From positions 124,001 to 188,000 of the forward strand of contig NC_016483.1 in NCBI RefSeq assembly GCF_000227115.2: a stretch of 64,000 nucleotides of DNA. Direction: 5' to 3'. The position numbers were made by a program, and so were the translations under genes. Position 1 is the stretch's first letter. Each line of letters begins with the position of its first letter. Of the stretch, positions 36,521 through 48,024 are shown piece by piece. The notes under the pieces are model-generated. The model made no database searches and was not told the origin of the DNA. It was given only the letters and a program-made list of their open reading frames with translations. The stretch comes from Naumovozyma dairenensis CBS 421 (lineage: Eukaryota > Ascomycota > Saccharomycetes > Saccharomycetales > Saccharomycetaceae).

Positions 36521-36982
36521 CTAATGGAATTGTAATTGATCACCACCGTTATCAACCCAATCATTCATGGACCCTTTGTATAAAGCTGTATTTTCATATC
36601 CACATTGAACTGCTACATTTTGAGCCTTAGAAGCTCTCATTCCAGATGCACAGAAGAAGATCAATTCGCTATCCTTACTTGGTTTATCCACACCAAATGT
36701 TTCTTTGAATTCTTGATCATCTAAAATGAATGCATTTGGATGAGTTCTGAATGGGATATTAATAGATCCTGGAATTCTTACCACTTCGAATTCGGATGGT
36801 TCTCTACAATCGATTAAGGTCACGGATGGGTCAGGGTGATAGACGATTTCCTTCATTTGTTGGAAGTTATATATTGGACTTTTGTATTCTGATGATGAAG
36901 ATGTTGTGGTGGTACTGCTATGATGATGAGGGGAGTCTACTTCATCTGATCCGTTCCAAGCACTGACGATTCTTTTCCACAT
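36521..36982 (-). CDS. RDL1: Rhodanese-like thiosulfate sulfurtransferase Rdl1
   Basis: The 153-residue protein is a paralogue of the neighbouring RDL2 product. The rhodanese domain shows LIDCREPSEFEVVRIPGSINIPFR and the active-site loop FCASGMRASKA. The N-terminus (MWKRIVSAWNGSDEVDSPHHHSS) is unlike the Rdl2 presequence. The S. cerevisiae protein (YOR285W, 139 residues) is reported at the mitochondrial outer membrane or lipid particles. HUA2, the next gene in S. cerevisiae, is absent here. Confidence 0.93.
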   Translation of the reverse strand: MWKRIVSAWNGSDEVDSPHHHSSTTTTSSSSEYKSPIYNFQQMKEIVYHPDPSVTLIDCREPSEFEVVRIPGSINIPFRTHPNAFILDDQEFKETFGVDKPSKDSELIFFCASGMRASKAQNVAVQCGYENTALYKGSMNDWVDNGGDQLQFH

Positions 36983-37703
36983 TATGCTATTATTTTATAG
37001 TTTTTTTTTTACTGACTGGGCAAGTGTGACTGATTGATTGACTATGATATACAATATATAGTATTGCTGTTGTGTTTGGCTGATGAGAGGATAGGATACC
37101 AGACAGATGTCATACGAATAGTTGGAAGGGATCCCTTATTTATATAGTACTTATATGTTATATTGTATTATATATTGTATTATATTGTATTATATTGTAT
37201 TATACCGATTTGTAAACGGCGGTGGGGGTTACCCGCAGACACCCAGACATATCTTTAGTCATCGCCCCATTTTCCCTTACTAATAATATGAGCTAACTAC
37301 ACCCACGCACCCACCCACATATATTGAAAGATGACAGTGACACTTTTCACTAACTATCGCCGTTGTTATTGTTGTCGTTTGCTGTCGTCGCTTTTCTTTC
37401 TTTCTTTCCTTCTTTCTTTCAGATGACAAGCCCCTAACTGTCAGACTGTCAACAACAAAGGAGATAAGGGCATGGGGCACCTACAGGGTTAGGTCTCGGA
37501 GAAAGAAAGTGTCCATGAACCCTGGAAACTGGTTTCGTTTGAGGACTTTTAAACAGTTCCAGTAACTATTAAGGTAAAAGGTATTGTCTATAATAAAATT
37601 AAAATATATGGATGTTACACAAAGTAATCTAATGTGTTTATCTCTCTATCTAACCAGTAAGTGTGTGTGTGTGTGTATGTATAAATTAATTAAAAGCTTC
37701 CAC
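36983..37703. promoter_or_regulatory. RDL1 upstream region
   Basis: 721 bases between the RDL1 start and the YOR283W stop. A Reb1 site (TTACCCG, 37229-37235) lies 250 bases upstream of RDL1. A TATTGTATTA-type repeat (37150-37204), a CTTT-rich tract (37393-37420) and a short GT run (37662-37675) are also present. S. cerevisiae HUA2 would map here, and no trace of it is seen. Confidence 0.45.
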
Positions 37704-38420
37704 CTAACGTAACTTTAAGTCGCTGACGATGAATTCACCGTCTCCAAGATGTTGTGTATTACCAACTCTCCTTACAACAAATTGCTTTTCATCTTTCAAG
37801 TAATCAACAATAGTAACTGATGTATTGAACACAATGATTTGTTGAGCATTTTGTCCCTTATATTCTAACCATCTTAATATAGTTCTAATTGCACCACCAT
37901 GACTCACAAGAGCCACATTCTTATCCTTACAATTTTGCTTACTAGATTCAGCAACAACTTTTTCAATACATGTTGATAATCTTCCGACAAAATCTTCTGG
38001 TGCTTCACCAAAATCTCTAAATGAACCTTTCCCATGTTTATCAGCATATTTCTCAGCATCTGCCAAATGCATCCCTTCAATGACACCCATATATCGTTCT
38101 CTTAACCCATAAACATATTCCACTTTAGATATAAGATCATCTTGATTTGAATAACTCAATACAGTTTCAATAGTTTCCTTACAACGTTTTAAATCACTAC
38201 TTACCACTCTATCAAATTTAATATTAACATCTTGGTTTCCCAAATATTCCCCTAATTGTTCAGATTGTTTAATACCAGTACCATTAATTGACGTATCTTT
38301 ATGTCCTTGTAATATCTTCTTAACATTATGATCAGTTTGCCCATGTCTTATAATGAATAATCTAATAACGTTTGGGTCTTCATTGTTACAATAATATGGG
38401 ACGTCTCTTGTAATAGTCAT
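37704..38420 (-). CDS. YOR283W: Histidine phosphatase superfamily enzyme (YOR283W homologue)
   Basis: The start is the ATG at 38420 (238 residues), where the homology begins (VPYYCNNEDPNVIRLFIIRHGQT); an upstream in-frame ATG adds 30 low-complexity residues. The RHG motif holds the phosphorylated His (about 26), and the second catalytic His is in ALVSHGGAIR. S. cerevisiae YOR283W (230 residues) is a broad-specificity phosphatase annotated from similarity to phosphoglycerate mutases. The conserved C-terminus RRVGNTQHLGDGEF and ...VSDLKLR is intact. Confidence 0.92.
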   Translation of the reverse strand: MTITRDVPYYCNNEDPNVIRLFIIRHGQTDHNVKKILQGHKDTSINGTGIKQSEQLGEYLGNQDVNIKFDRVVSSDLKRCKETIETVLSYSNQDDLISKVEYVYGLRERYMGVIEGMHLADAEKYADKHGKGSFRDFGEAPEDFVGRLSTCIEKVVAESSKQNCKDKNVALVSHGGAIRTILRWLEYKGQNAQQIIVFNTSVTIVDYLKDEKQFVVRRVGNTQHLGDGEFIVSDLKLR

Positions 38421-38819
38421 TCTTGGTTCTTCTTTTTCTTTCTTTCTTTCCTTGAAGTGTGTATGATTTTTTACTCTATTAGATGCTTTTACCAAAGATA
38501 AATGATTCAAAAGAAACTAGTACTTGCTGGCTTAGATTGCGTATTCGAGGTAGTTCTTTTGACTTTATAGTACGTAAGAAGTATACTTTTCCCTTTCTTA
38601 GAAGTCTTCAAAATTTTTCACTTCTTCGCAGCCCTCCAAAAAAAAAAAAGAAACTTGATTTCGACACATTGAAATATTCATTATTGTATAACGTGCAAAA
38701 TGAACAAACGTGTCACATATGATTAAAGATTTTAAAGCTGTAATTGTCTCTTGGAAAGGTATAATACCGTAAAGGAATCCAAGAAAAATTTGGAATAAAA
38801 AATAAATTAATACTACAAA
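38421..38819. promoter_or_regulatory. Divergent promoter of YOR283W and PLP2
   Basis: 399 bases between two divergent genes. A poly-A tract of eleven or more bases lies near 38638-38650. No factor site is evident. Confidence 0.4.
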
Positions 38820-39605
38820 ATGCAGAATGAACCAATGTTTCAAGTCCAAGTGGACGAAAATGAAGATTCAGAATGGAACGATATCTTAAGAAGTAAAGGT
38901 GTTATCCCCGAAAGACCACCATCACCCACTGCTCAATTAGAAGAAGCATTAGAAGAAGCCATTGTGAAACAATATGAAAATAGATTAGAAGATAAAGATT
39001 TATCTGATTTAGAAGAATTGGAAGATGAAGAAGATGAAGATTTCTTAGAGTTTTATAAGATGAAAAGACTGAATGAAATTAAACAATTACAATCAAAATC
39101 AAAATTTGGTACTGTTTTCCATATAAATAAACCAGAGTATAATAAAGAAGTTACATTAGCTAGTGGTGGTAAAGATAAAACAATCGAAGAAGATCAAGAT
39201 GGAGACCTGAAGTCTGAGAAAGAAGGCACTTACGTGTTTGTTCATCTTTCAATAGAAAGTAAATTACAAAGTAGAATATTATCACATATTTTCCAACTTG
39301 CGTCTAAGAAATTCCCTGATATTAAATTCGTGGAGATACCTGCAAATAGAGCCATTGAAAATTATCCTGATATAAATTGTCCCACATTGTTAGTATATTA
39401 TAAAGGTGACGTTGTTAAAAATATGATCACACTATTAGAATTAGGTGGGAATAATACTACTCTTAAAGATTTTGAAGAATTAATGGTTAGAGTAAAAGCT
39501 CTTGATGAAAAGGATTCTAGGTTAATTATGAATCAAGATGATGAAGAATCAAGAGAACAAAGGCATTTGAAATTTGACAAAAAAGAAAAGTATAAGATCA
39601 TCTAG
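38820..39605 (+). CDS. PLP2: Phosducin-like protein Plp2, C-terminus frameshifted
   Basis: Plp2 is an essential cytosolic co-chaperone of the CCT/TRiC chaperonin that helps fold actin and tubulin. The protein begins MQNEPMFQVQVDENEDSEWNDIL, matching S. cerevisiae Plp2 strongly, and its thioredoxin-like domain includes FVEIPANRAIENYPDINCPTL. The frame ends at 39605 after 261 residues (S. cerevisiae 286). The missing acidic tail is encoded directly downstream in the +1 frame, to 39663. The break falls at an A-rich run (39579-39589). A sequencing or assembly error is the simplest explanation; a real truncation or programmed frameshifting are alternatives. Confidence 0.93.
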   Translation: MQNEPMFQVQVDENEDSEWNDILRSKGVIPERPPSPTAQLEEALEEAIVKQYENRLEDKDLSDLEELEDEEDEDFLEFYKMKRLNEIKQLQSKSKFGTVFHINKPEYNKEVTLASGGKDKTIEEDQDGDLKSEKEGTYVFVHLSIESKLQSRILSHIFQLASKKFPDIKFVEIPANRAIENYPDINCPTLLVYYKGDVVKNMITLLELGGNNTTLKDFEELMVRVKALDEKDSRLIMNQDDEESREQRHLKFDKKEKYKII

Positions 39606-39663
39606 TGCTTTAAGCGATGACGATGATGATGAAGATGACTATGGTGATGATTTCTTCGATTAA
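39586..39663 (+). other. Out-of-frame acidic tail of PLP2
   Basis: In the +1 frame relative to PLP2, codons from 39586 read KSIRSSS and then an Asp-rich stretch ending in GDDFFD and a stop at 39661-39663. S. cerevisiae Plp2 also ends with an acidic Asp/Phe-rich tail, so this is almost certainly the original PLP2 3' end. Confidence 0.85.
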
Positions 39664-39825
39664 TGCATATAAATATAGATATTATTATCGTCCTTTTTAT
39701 ATTTCTATGTATATTATAGCGGTCAAATATAGATAGACTATAGCAATGTAATAGTATAATCTCATTAATTTTTTTTATTTTTATTTTGTGGTATGCATGC
39801 AAATATATGCTGGAAAAGTGTGCTA

Positions 39826-41307
39826 TTAATTTAGTTGGAAAACTGAATAAAATAATAAATATGCCTGTTGTTTTAATGCCTCTTCTTCAGTAATGGCAGA
39901 AACCATCGAATCATTAAATTTAAACCACTGCCCATCATTAACCTTTACCACAACGATATAATGCCCTTCATTAACAGTGCCCTTATGAGATATTATACTA
40001 GTTAATTCATAGATCATATCAGGAACATTCTCGCTATTACTTTCCTCTTCTTCTGTATCATTATTAGAGCTTTGACAATAAGTTTTCATATTCAAATACA
40101 ACGGATATTCAATAAAATCGTTTATTTTCACTGTCGTACCATTAAGTAAATGTTCAAATCTTTTCAATTGGAAAACTAATAAAGGGGATAATTTATTCAA
40201 TGTTAATTGTTTAATTGGATCCTGTGTACTATTGCATTCAGAACAATGAAAATTGAAATCATGTAATTTTTCTAATTTATGGAAACTATCAAGACATTGA
40301 TATAAATTAGATTTATCTTTAACATCTAAGGAAAGATCCATAAAGGGGTCAATTGTTGTCTTTGAATCATTATTACATTGTGGACATAGGATGGAACTTT
40401 TCAATGAACCTTGGAAATTTGAATGACTTAGACATTTACATGATACGTCATTACCGTGAATATGATTAGTATTATTATTATTATTATTACTATTTTGAGT
40501 CCCAGGAAGAGTCTTCATGGCAATAGCAGTAGTATTACCGCTATTTACATCTTCCATTGAGTTAAGTTTGTAATCATTATGTATTTGATTTAAAATAAAT
40601 TGTAAAAATTCATGAGCATCCTGTTGCGAGTACCCAGCAAAATTCTCATTAACTTGTAGCAATGAATTTAATAATGAAATAAACCCAGTATGTGAACTAT
40701 TATTACCCTTCGATTCAGTGGCATAGAATTCTGTAATGATTAAATCTAATGCGCAAGAGGTACATGATAAGGGATTTTTCGATTGACACATATTATAATG
40801 AGTTTGACACATAGAGTAATTAACGACGTAAGGATTATGAATCAAAGTTTGTAAAATACTACTCATAAAGCATGTGGATCCCATATTAACTAATCCGAAA
40901 AGACCATCTTTCCGTTCCTGTGAAGTAATGTGAGTCTTTTTAGAAATATCATCCCAAAATTTATTCAACATGGAGTAATTAATTTGTTCGACATCACCGA
41001 TATAATCAACACATTTAAAACAAAACAAGAGTCCATTACTTGAATTTATTGAAAAAATGTGACCCATTTGCTTACTATGGTTTGCAAAATCAGAATTATT
41101 CCAACATCCAGAGAAATCACATTGTAAGCACATAAATGTAGAACCTGCATTGATCTCTTTACATGTAGAACACCTCATTGCATATAAATATTTTTGTTTC
41201 ATTATTGAATGCTTTAAAATAAATCTAGCTGCATTACATGATTTAAGAACCCCTTCTCTTGATTTTTCATTTTTGAATACTTGATCGATGTGTCTGCAAT
41301 GTCCCAT
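39826..41307 (-). CDS. UBP8: SAGA ubiquitin protease Ubp8
   Basis: Ubp8 is the catalytic subunit of the SAGA deubiquitinating module and removes ubiquitin from histone H2B. From the ATG at 41307 the protein has 493 residues (S. cerevisiae 471); 24 additional upstream codons are AT-rich and not conserved. The N-terminal ZnF-UBP domain shows the Cys/His pattern (CSTCKEINAGSTFMCLQC, GHIFS). The USP domain has its catalytic Cys at 146 (NMGSTCFMSS), the same number as in S. cerevisiae, and His in NEGHYIVVV. An Asn-rich insertion (NSNNNNNNTNH) lies within the USP domain. The S. cerevisiae gene is YMR223W, from the other duplicated track. Confidence 0.95.
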   Translation of the reverse strand: MGHCRHIDQVFKNEKSREGVLKSCNAARFILKHSIMKQKYLYAMRCSTCKEINAGSTFMCLQCDFSGCWNNSDFANHSKQMGHIFSINSSNGLLFCFKCVDYIGDVEQINYSMLNKFWDDISKKTHITSQERKDGLFGLVNMGSTCFMSSILQTLIHNPYVVNYSMCQTHYNMCQSKNPLSCTSCALDLIITEFYATESKGNNSSHTGFISLLNSLLQVNENFAGYSQQDAHEFLQFILNQIHNDYKLNSMEDVNSGNTTAIAMKTLPGTQNSNNNNNNTNHIHGNDVSCKCLSHSNFQGSLKSSILCPQCNNDSKTTIDPFMDLSLDVKDKSNLYQCLDSFHKLEKLHDFNFHCSECNSTQDPIKQLTLNKLSPLLVFQLKRFEHLLNGTTVKINDFIEYPLYLNMKTYCQSSNNDTEEEESNSENVPDMIYELTSIISHKGTVNEGHYIVVVKVNDGQWFKFNDSMVSAITEEEALKQQAYLLFYSVFQLN

Positions 41308-41782
41308 AATAGGCGGTAATTTTGATAGGTATGGATATATATATATATTTTTTTTAATTGTGATGATATTCTTGGACACCTCTCAAAATGTTATTCCTCT
41401 TTTAAGGAAAGTTATAGTAAATTGTAGGATGTATCTTTTAGTAGAACCTGGGAAGATGAACTCAAGCTAAAAATAGTCAACTAATAATAAAGAATTCCTT
41501 ATATATTGTTCATATTCTCTTTTGGATGATCCAACTATATAATTTTTCAAAAATATTTCAATGTAAAATTTCATTATTAACGGACTTTTTAAAAGTTTAG
41601 AACGTCTAGAAAGAGAATGTTGAAAAAGAACCTGAAAATAGACGAGAATAATCTTCAACCATATAAGCAACATATGAATTACATATATAAACCACTGTAT
41701 TACCAGGTCGAGTATATATTTTCTGAGGAAGTATGCAATTAGAGACCACTACATTACACTGAATTAAGAAAAATAAGCAAAA
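41308..41782. promoter_or_regulatory. Divergent promoter of UBP8 and FSH3
   Basis: 475 bases between two divergent genes, with short AT runs and no site I can name. Confidence 0.4.
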
Positions 41783-42649
41783 ATGACAACCAAGGGCAAG
41801 ATATTAATGCTACACGGATTTGTTCAATCCGATAAGATATTCTCAGCAAAGACAGGTGGATTGAGGAAAGCGCTGAAGAAACTCGGTTATGAAATGTTTA
41901 TTCCATGTGGTACCCATTTAATTAATAAAAGTGACTTATTAAGTCGAAGTTCCGAACGTGAATTGAATTACGACGATAAAAAACAACAAGATGATGATGA
42001 ACAATCAATCAACATTGCTAAAGAGTTCAATACTGTTAATGATGATGATGAAAAACTGTACGGATGGTGGATTAAGAAAAACTCTGGGCCTAAAGCGTTA
42101 TTGGATTATACGATTGAGCAATATACGCTTGATTTCTTACATGATTATGTTGTCGAGAACGGTCCATTTGATGGTATTCTTGGGTTCAGTCAAGGTGCTG
42201 GATTAGCCGGATATCTAGCGACAGATTTCAATGGTATTTTGAAATTGTCCAAAGAAGAACAACCACCTTTAAAGTTTCTTATCTCATTCAGTGGGTTCAG
42301 ATTGGATCCTGAGATGTATCAAGAATCTTATGATAAAAATTCTATCATGATGCCATCATTACATGTTCAAGGAGAATTAGATTCTGTCGTGTCAGAAGAA
42401 AGAGTAATGAGATTATATAACTCATGCCCTGAAGATAGCAGGGCTCTGTTAAAGCATCCAGGTGGTCATTTCATTCCAAATTCCAAACCATTTTTAAATC
42501 AAGTTTCAAATTGGATAGTAAGTGTATCAAATCTTCAAAATACTTTGAACGGGAAATCCAATGAAGAAGAGAAACAGAAAACTGAATCGGAAATGCCCGA
42601 TCTCGATGATGATCTAATGGACATGATTGATTCCATTGGTAATTTATAG
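41783..42649 (+). CDS. FSH3: FSH family serine hydrolase Fsh3
   Basis: The 288-residue alpha/beta hydrolase has the nucleophile Ser in GFSQGAG (about residue 136) and the C-terminal catalytic His in HPGGHFIPNSKPF. The start (KGKILMLHGFVQSDKIFSAKTGGLRK) and the end (DDDLMDMIDSIGNL) match S. cerevisiae Fsh3 (YOR280C) rather than Fsh2 or Fsh1. An acidic insertion (DDKKQQDDDEQ) near residue 65 explains the extra length (266 in S. cerevisiae). The substrate is unknown; the family is related to human OVCA2. Confidence 0.93.
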   Translation: MTTKGKILMLHGFVQSDKIFSAKTGGLRKALKKLGYEMFIPCGTHLINKSDLLSRSSERELNYDDKKQQDDDEQSINIAKEFNTVNDDDEKLYGWWIKKNSGPKALLDYTIEQYTLDFLHDYVVENGPFDGILGFSQGAGLAGYLATDFNGILKLSKEEQPPLKFLISFSGFRLDPEMYQESYDKNSIMMPSLHVQGELDSVVSEERVMRLYNSCPEDSRALLKHPGGHFIPNSKPFLNQVSNWIVSVSNLQNTLNGKSNEEEKQKTESEMPDLDDDLMDMIDSIGNL

Positions 42650-43676
42650 ACGTCTTAACTTTTTTTACGTAATCTAGACAAACCTTTATAGAAAAAAGAT
42701 AAGAAATTTCCTCAAGCCAATTCTCAAGAACACAATGAAAGAAACTACTTTCTAAGAACAGTAGATTATAAACCACAAAACCTAGTATAGAGTGAAGGAA
42801 CAACCATATGTTTCATTTAAGTACATAAGTCAGTGTTCTCCTTAATTACATAAAACCCATATTTCTTGGAAAAAATGTCGAAATGTCTTGATGGATCAGT
42901 CACAGCCCAACTCTNNNNNNNNNNNNNNNNNNNNCTCTGTTTTATTTTGAAAATATCCTGTACAAATACGTAGAATAATTCAATCTTAAACATCTTTCGG
43001 GTCTCTCATAAAGTGACCAAAAACGGTGGGATTCGACTTATTAGGCAATATACTCGTACATACATGTGTCTTGTTATTACCTATAGAGTAATAATAACTA
43101 ACTATTTATTAATTGAAGAGAAATGTGATGTGACACACTTATTCTTGGAGGGGAGCCGTATAATATTATCTAATATAAAATTTGGCTGCGCTTTAAAGTG
43201 GGAAAAGAGACCGTTACGTTAAGTTTGACGTTGACAGTAGCAGCTTGGTAAGAAATCCTCAGGAAGAAGAAAGTTCTAAATAATCTTAACCCTTTGTATT
43301 ATACAATCAGCAGAATTTCTCTCACCAATATATATATCTTAGCGAGAAAGAATCAATTGCCAATAGTGCTTACATACAGTTACTATTTAATCCTTCCTCA
43401 TAGTCACTCAAATATAACGAAAAAATATCCAGCGAACGAACGACACGACAGTAAAGAAAAGTCCAAAGCAAAGAAGAAAGCAAGCAAAAAAGTACACTAC
43501 ATACTGTAAGAACAAAACAATAAGAAAAAATTACAAACAACCGACAAAGAAAGATATTAGAAATTATTTATATATATATAAATTTTCTACTCTTGCTGGA
43601 CTTTTGGATAAAAAATTTACTACGTTAATTCAAACGACGAAAAAAAAGAAATCAACTGGTATCAAAGACTTTCAAT
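42650..43676. other. Intergenic region upstream of RFM1, with a contig gap
   Basis: About 1 kb between two same-strand genes. It contains 20 N at 42915-42934 and the RFM1 promoter. Plus-strand ORFs of 60-71 codons here have no recognisable similarity. Confidence 0.45.
42915..42934. other. Assembly gap (20 N)
   Basis: A run of exactly 20 N joins two contigs. Both flanks begin or end with CTCT, too short to prove an overlap. The true gap length is unknown. Confidence 0.95.
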
Positions 43677-44834
43677 ATGTTAGGGATGCAAGAAGATGAT
43701 GAGTCTGCCGTAGACGCTACTCCTACCAACTTCAATAACATTCAACTCAATGCTAATAATAAGGATAATAATGATAGAAAATTAATCGAAACAAATGTGA
43801 TAGATAAAGATAAACTTAAACAGGAAATTCATCAATTAAATAATAAGATTAAACCACTAGAGTTTGAATCATACTATGAATTTTTCCTTTTGAATACTTT
43901 TAAAAGAGGTATTTCTGAAAGTGGGAAAGTTAATATCGATGATTTAAGATCCAGAGAGCATGGAATGTATTATAAACGAATTAAAAGAAGTAAGAATAAT
44001 AGTAATAAAAATGCTAATAAATCAAAAAAAATAAAGAATAACAAAAGTAGTGATAATGACTACACTAACGCCAATATCAAGGCTGAAAGTTTAACAACTT
44101 CAAGTAGAAGAAGGACTAGGTCACAGGCCACTCCTGAGTCAGAAATTGGAAAAGAAAAAGATATGAATAATAGTAGTGACAGTGACTTGGCTGATCTGCA
44201 TTCTGATGATAACGATGATCAAAATGATACTGATACTGACGACAGAATACAAGGAAGTTCAGACAATGAAGAGGATGATGATGATGACGATGACGATGAC
44301 GAAATTGAGCCTGCCATCGTGGATAATCTTGTGGGTGACGATCATAAAAATAAAGAAGAAAAGGAAATATCGAATGCATCTACATCTGAGTCATCTTCTG
44401 CAGAAAAATCCCTGACAAATGGAACTGTGAGAAAAATTGATAGTTTACCATCCTCTCCTGAAGAGTCTGATGATATTGAGGATAATTTAGATAAAGAAGC
44501 TACATCAAAGGAGAAAGTTGCTGATGATTCTGAAGTAGCCAACGTAACTCTGAATAATTATAGAGAAGGAAAAGAGGAAGAAGGTGAAACTGCTGAAATA
44601 CAGGATTTATATGAGTCTATTATACCAAAAATAGAAGCTCCATTTAGAAGATCTGATTGGTTATTACCTCCAAGATTAAGATATGTACCTGAAAAGCAGT
44701 TACGGACTAAACATGTCCATACTACAATTAAAATAAATGAATTAGTCGCGTTCAAAAGGATACGAAACGTTCTATCCAGATTCGAAGGCGGTGTTGCCGG
44801 CGTTCGTAAAAGGGATTGGGAATCAGTCGATTGA
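43677..44834 (+). CDS. RFM1: Sum1-Hst1 repressor complex subunit Rfm1
   Basis: Rfm1 links the DNA-binding repressor Sum1 to the NAD-dependent deacetylase Hst1, silencing mid-sporulation and NAD-biosynthesis genes. The 385-residue protein has a conserved N-terminal block (IKPLEFESYYEFFLLNTFKRGISESGKVNIDDL, about 58-92) and a conserved C-terminal block (FRRSDWLLPPRLRYVPEKQL, then VHTTIKINELVAFKRI). Between them lie about 200 residues of Asp/Glu/Ser/Asn-rich low complexity, which accounts for the length over S. cerevisiae (310). It converges with HEM4 across 157 bases. Confidence 0.9.
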   Translation: MLGMQEDDESAVDATPTNFNNIQLNANNKDNNDRKLIETNVIDKDKLKQEIHQLNNKIKPLEFESYYEFFLLNTFKRGISESGKVNIDDLRSREHGMYYKRIKRSKNNSNKNANKSKKIKNNKSSDNDYTNANIKAESLTTSSRRRTRSQATPESEIGKEKDMNNSSDSDLADLHSDDNDDQNDTDTDDRIQGSSDNEEDDDDDDDDDEIEPAIVDNLVGDDHKNKEEKEISNASTSESSSAEKSLTNGTVRKIDSLPSSPEESDDIEDNLDKEATSKEKVADDSEVANVTLNNYREGKEEEGETAEIQDLYESIIPKIEAPFRRSDWLLPPRLRYVPEKQLRTKHVHTTIKINELVAFKRIRNVLSRFEGGVAGVRKRDWESVD

Positions 44835-44991
44835 TATACTTTTGTTGTAAGTTAAACGTTTAGTTTCAAAGTAAAACAAACAATGAATATTTGGTTACCT
44901 TTTCCTAAATTCCTGCATATTATTAAATAAATATTAGAAAACATTATTGGAATAGTAATATATACGTACATACCTATATGGAGTGAGTATT

Positions 44992-45789
44992 TCACGTCTC
45001 ATGTTTAGAATGGCGCTCAATTTCATTTAGCAAAGAATGGGCGTCAGGCTTAGGACTAACAATCATTTCGTAAATACCATTCTGGTTCAAAAACTTTTCT
45101 GTAGTTGGTCCAATTGCTGCAATTTGGATTTTGTGGTTTGTCAAAATGTTATTCTGCTTTATATATTCTAATATATCATCTATACCTTGAGGACTAAAGA
45201 CAACAACCCAACAGTTATCTTCTAAAGTCGCTTGAAAATTTTCACAGTTGTCTTTGAGAGTATCCGTTTCATATACTATAACTTCTTTGATGGAAAAGCC
45301 ATTGTCATTCAATTTTTTTGGAATGATATCTCTTCTTATTTTTCCTACTAATAGCAAGATCTCATGCATATTGTCCTTATTATTACTAGAAAGGTCGCTC
45401 ACAATAATATCACTTAATATATCACCATTACCAGCTTCATGCCCACCTTTTATGTTCTTAAATCCACTACGTTCCAAATAACTAGCAGTCGTGGGCCCGA
45501 CAGTATACACTACCTTATCAAATAGCAACTGCTTTTGTTTATCAGTTAATTGAGGCAATATTTGCTCATTGATACATTCCACAGTTCTTTGGGATGTAAC
45601 TACAATGTAACGCAAATTCTTTAAGTACGATTCATCAGCAATTAAATGTAAAAGTTCTTGCGGGAGATGTGTATGCTTGATTAATGGTATAAATTTGGGA
45701 TTATATCCCTTTTCCTTGAATAAAACGTCATATCTATCATTTCCTTCTGTTTTGTTTTTCAGAAGTAAAACCGTTTTAGAAGTGGTCAT
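44992..45789 (-). CDS. HEM4: Uroporphyrinogen-III synthase
   Basis: The 265-residue protein cyclises hydroxymethylbilane to uroporphyrinogen III, the fourth step from porphobilinogen in the cytosolic part of heme synthesis. The two-domain fold shows the expected signature segments YIVVTSQRTVECI, YTVGPTTASYLERSGF and VVVFSPQGIDDIL, with IAAIGPTTEKFLNQNG near the C-terminus. Length is near that of S. cerevisiae Hem4 (275). In S. cerevisiae HEM4 neighbours RFM1, as here. Confidence 0.94.
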   Translation of the reverse strand: MTTSKTVLLLKNKTEGNDRYDVLFKEKGYNPKFIPLIKHTHLPQELLHLIADESYLKNLRYIVVTSQRTVECINEQILPQLTDKQKQLLFDKVVYTVGPTTASYLERSGFKNIKGGHEAGNGDILSDIIVSDLSSNNKDNMHEILLLVGKIRRDIIPKKLNDNGFSIKEVIVYETDTLKDNCENFQATLEDNCWVVVFSPQGIDDILEYIKQNNILTNHKIQIAAIGPTTEKFLNQNGIYEMIVSPKPDAHSLLNEIERHSKHET

Positions 45790-46232
45790 TCTCGTTTAGA
45801 AAAGTCAATTGAATGATGCCTATGGTGATTCTAATGGTCAACACTTGATAAACTCTTGCTGTATTATAACTATAACGGTAAATATTCTTGCAGAAGGTCT
45901 ATAATCATTGAAGAATGTCAAGATGAGGAACTTTTTTATATGTTACTTAGTTATACTTGTTACTTTTTTTAAAACTCCGGCCGTCTCCATTGCTATTGGA
46001 ACAAAGTGGTCATAAATTCTAACATAGGTTCTAAGCTCAAGTAGACTAATGTTACATCCCTACATAATGTTACTTCCAATAGAATATGGAATCTAAGTAT
46101 AACTACATCTTTTAAGGGAGTTGAAAAAAAATTCACTCGAACTTAGGCTAACCTTGTTTTACTGTTTCTTGAAGAAAGTATATATTTTCGAACTATTTAT
46201 AGTCTATGTTTAGTTTTATATATCCATTCGAT
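45790..46232. promoter_or_regulatory. HEM4 upstream region
   Basis: 443 bases between the HEM4 start and the OYE stop, with no distinctive site seen. Confidence 0.35.
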
Positions 46233-48024
<1,792 letters not shown>

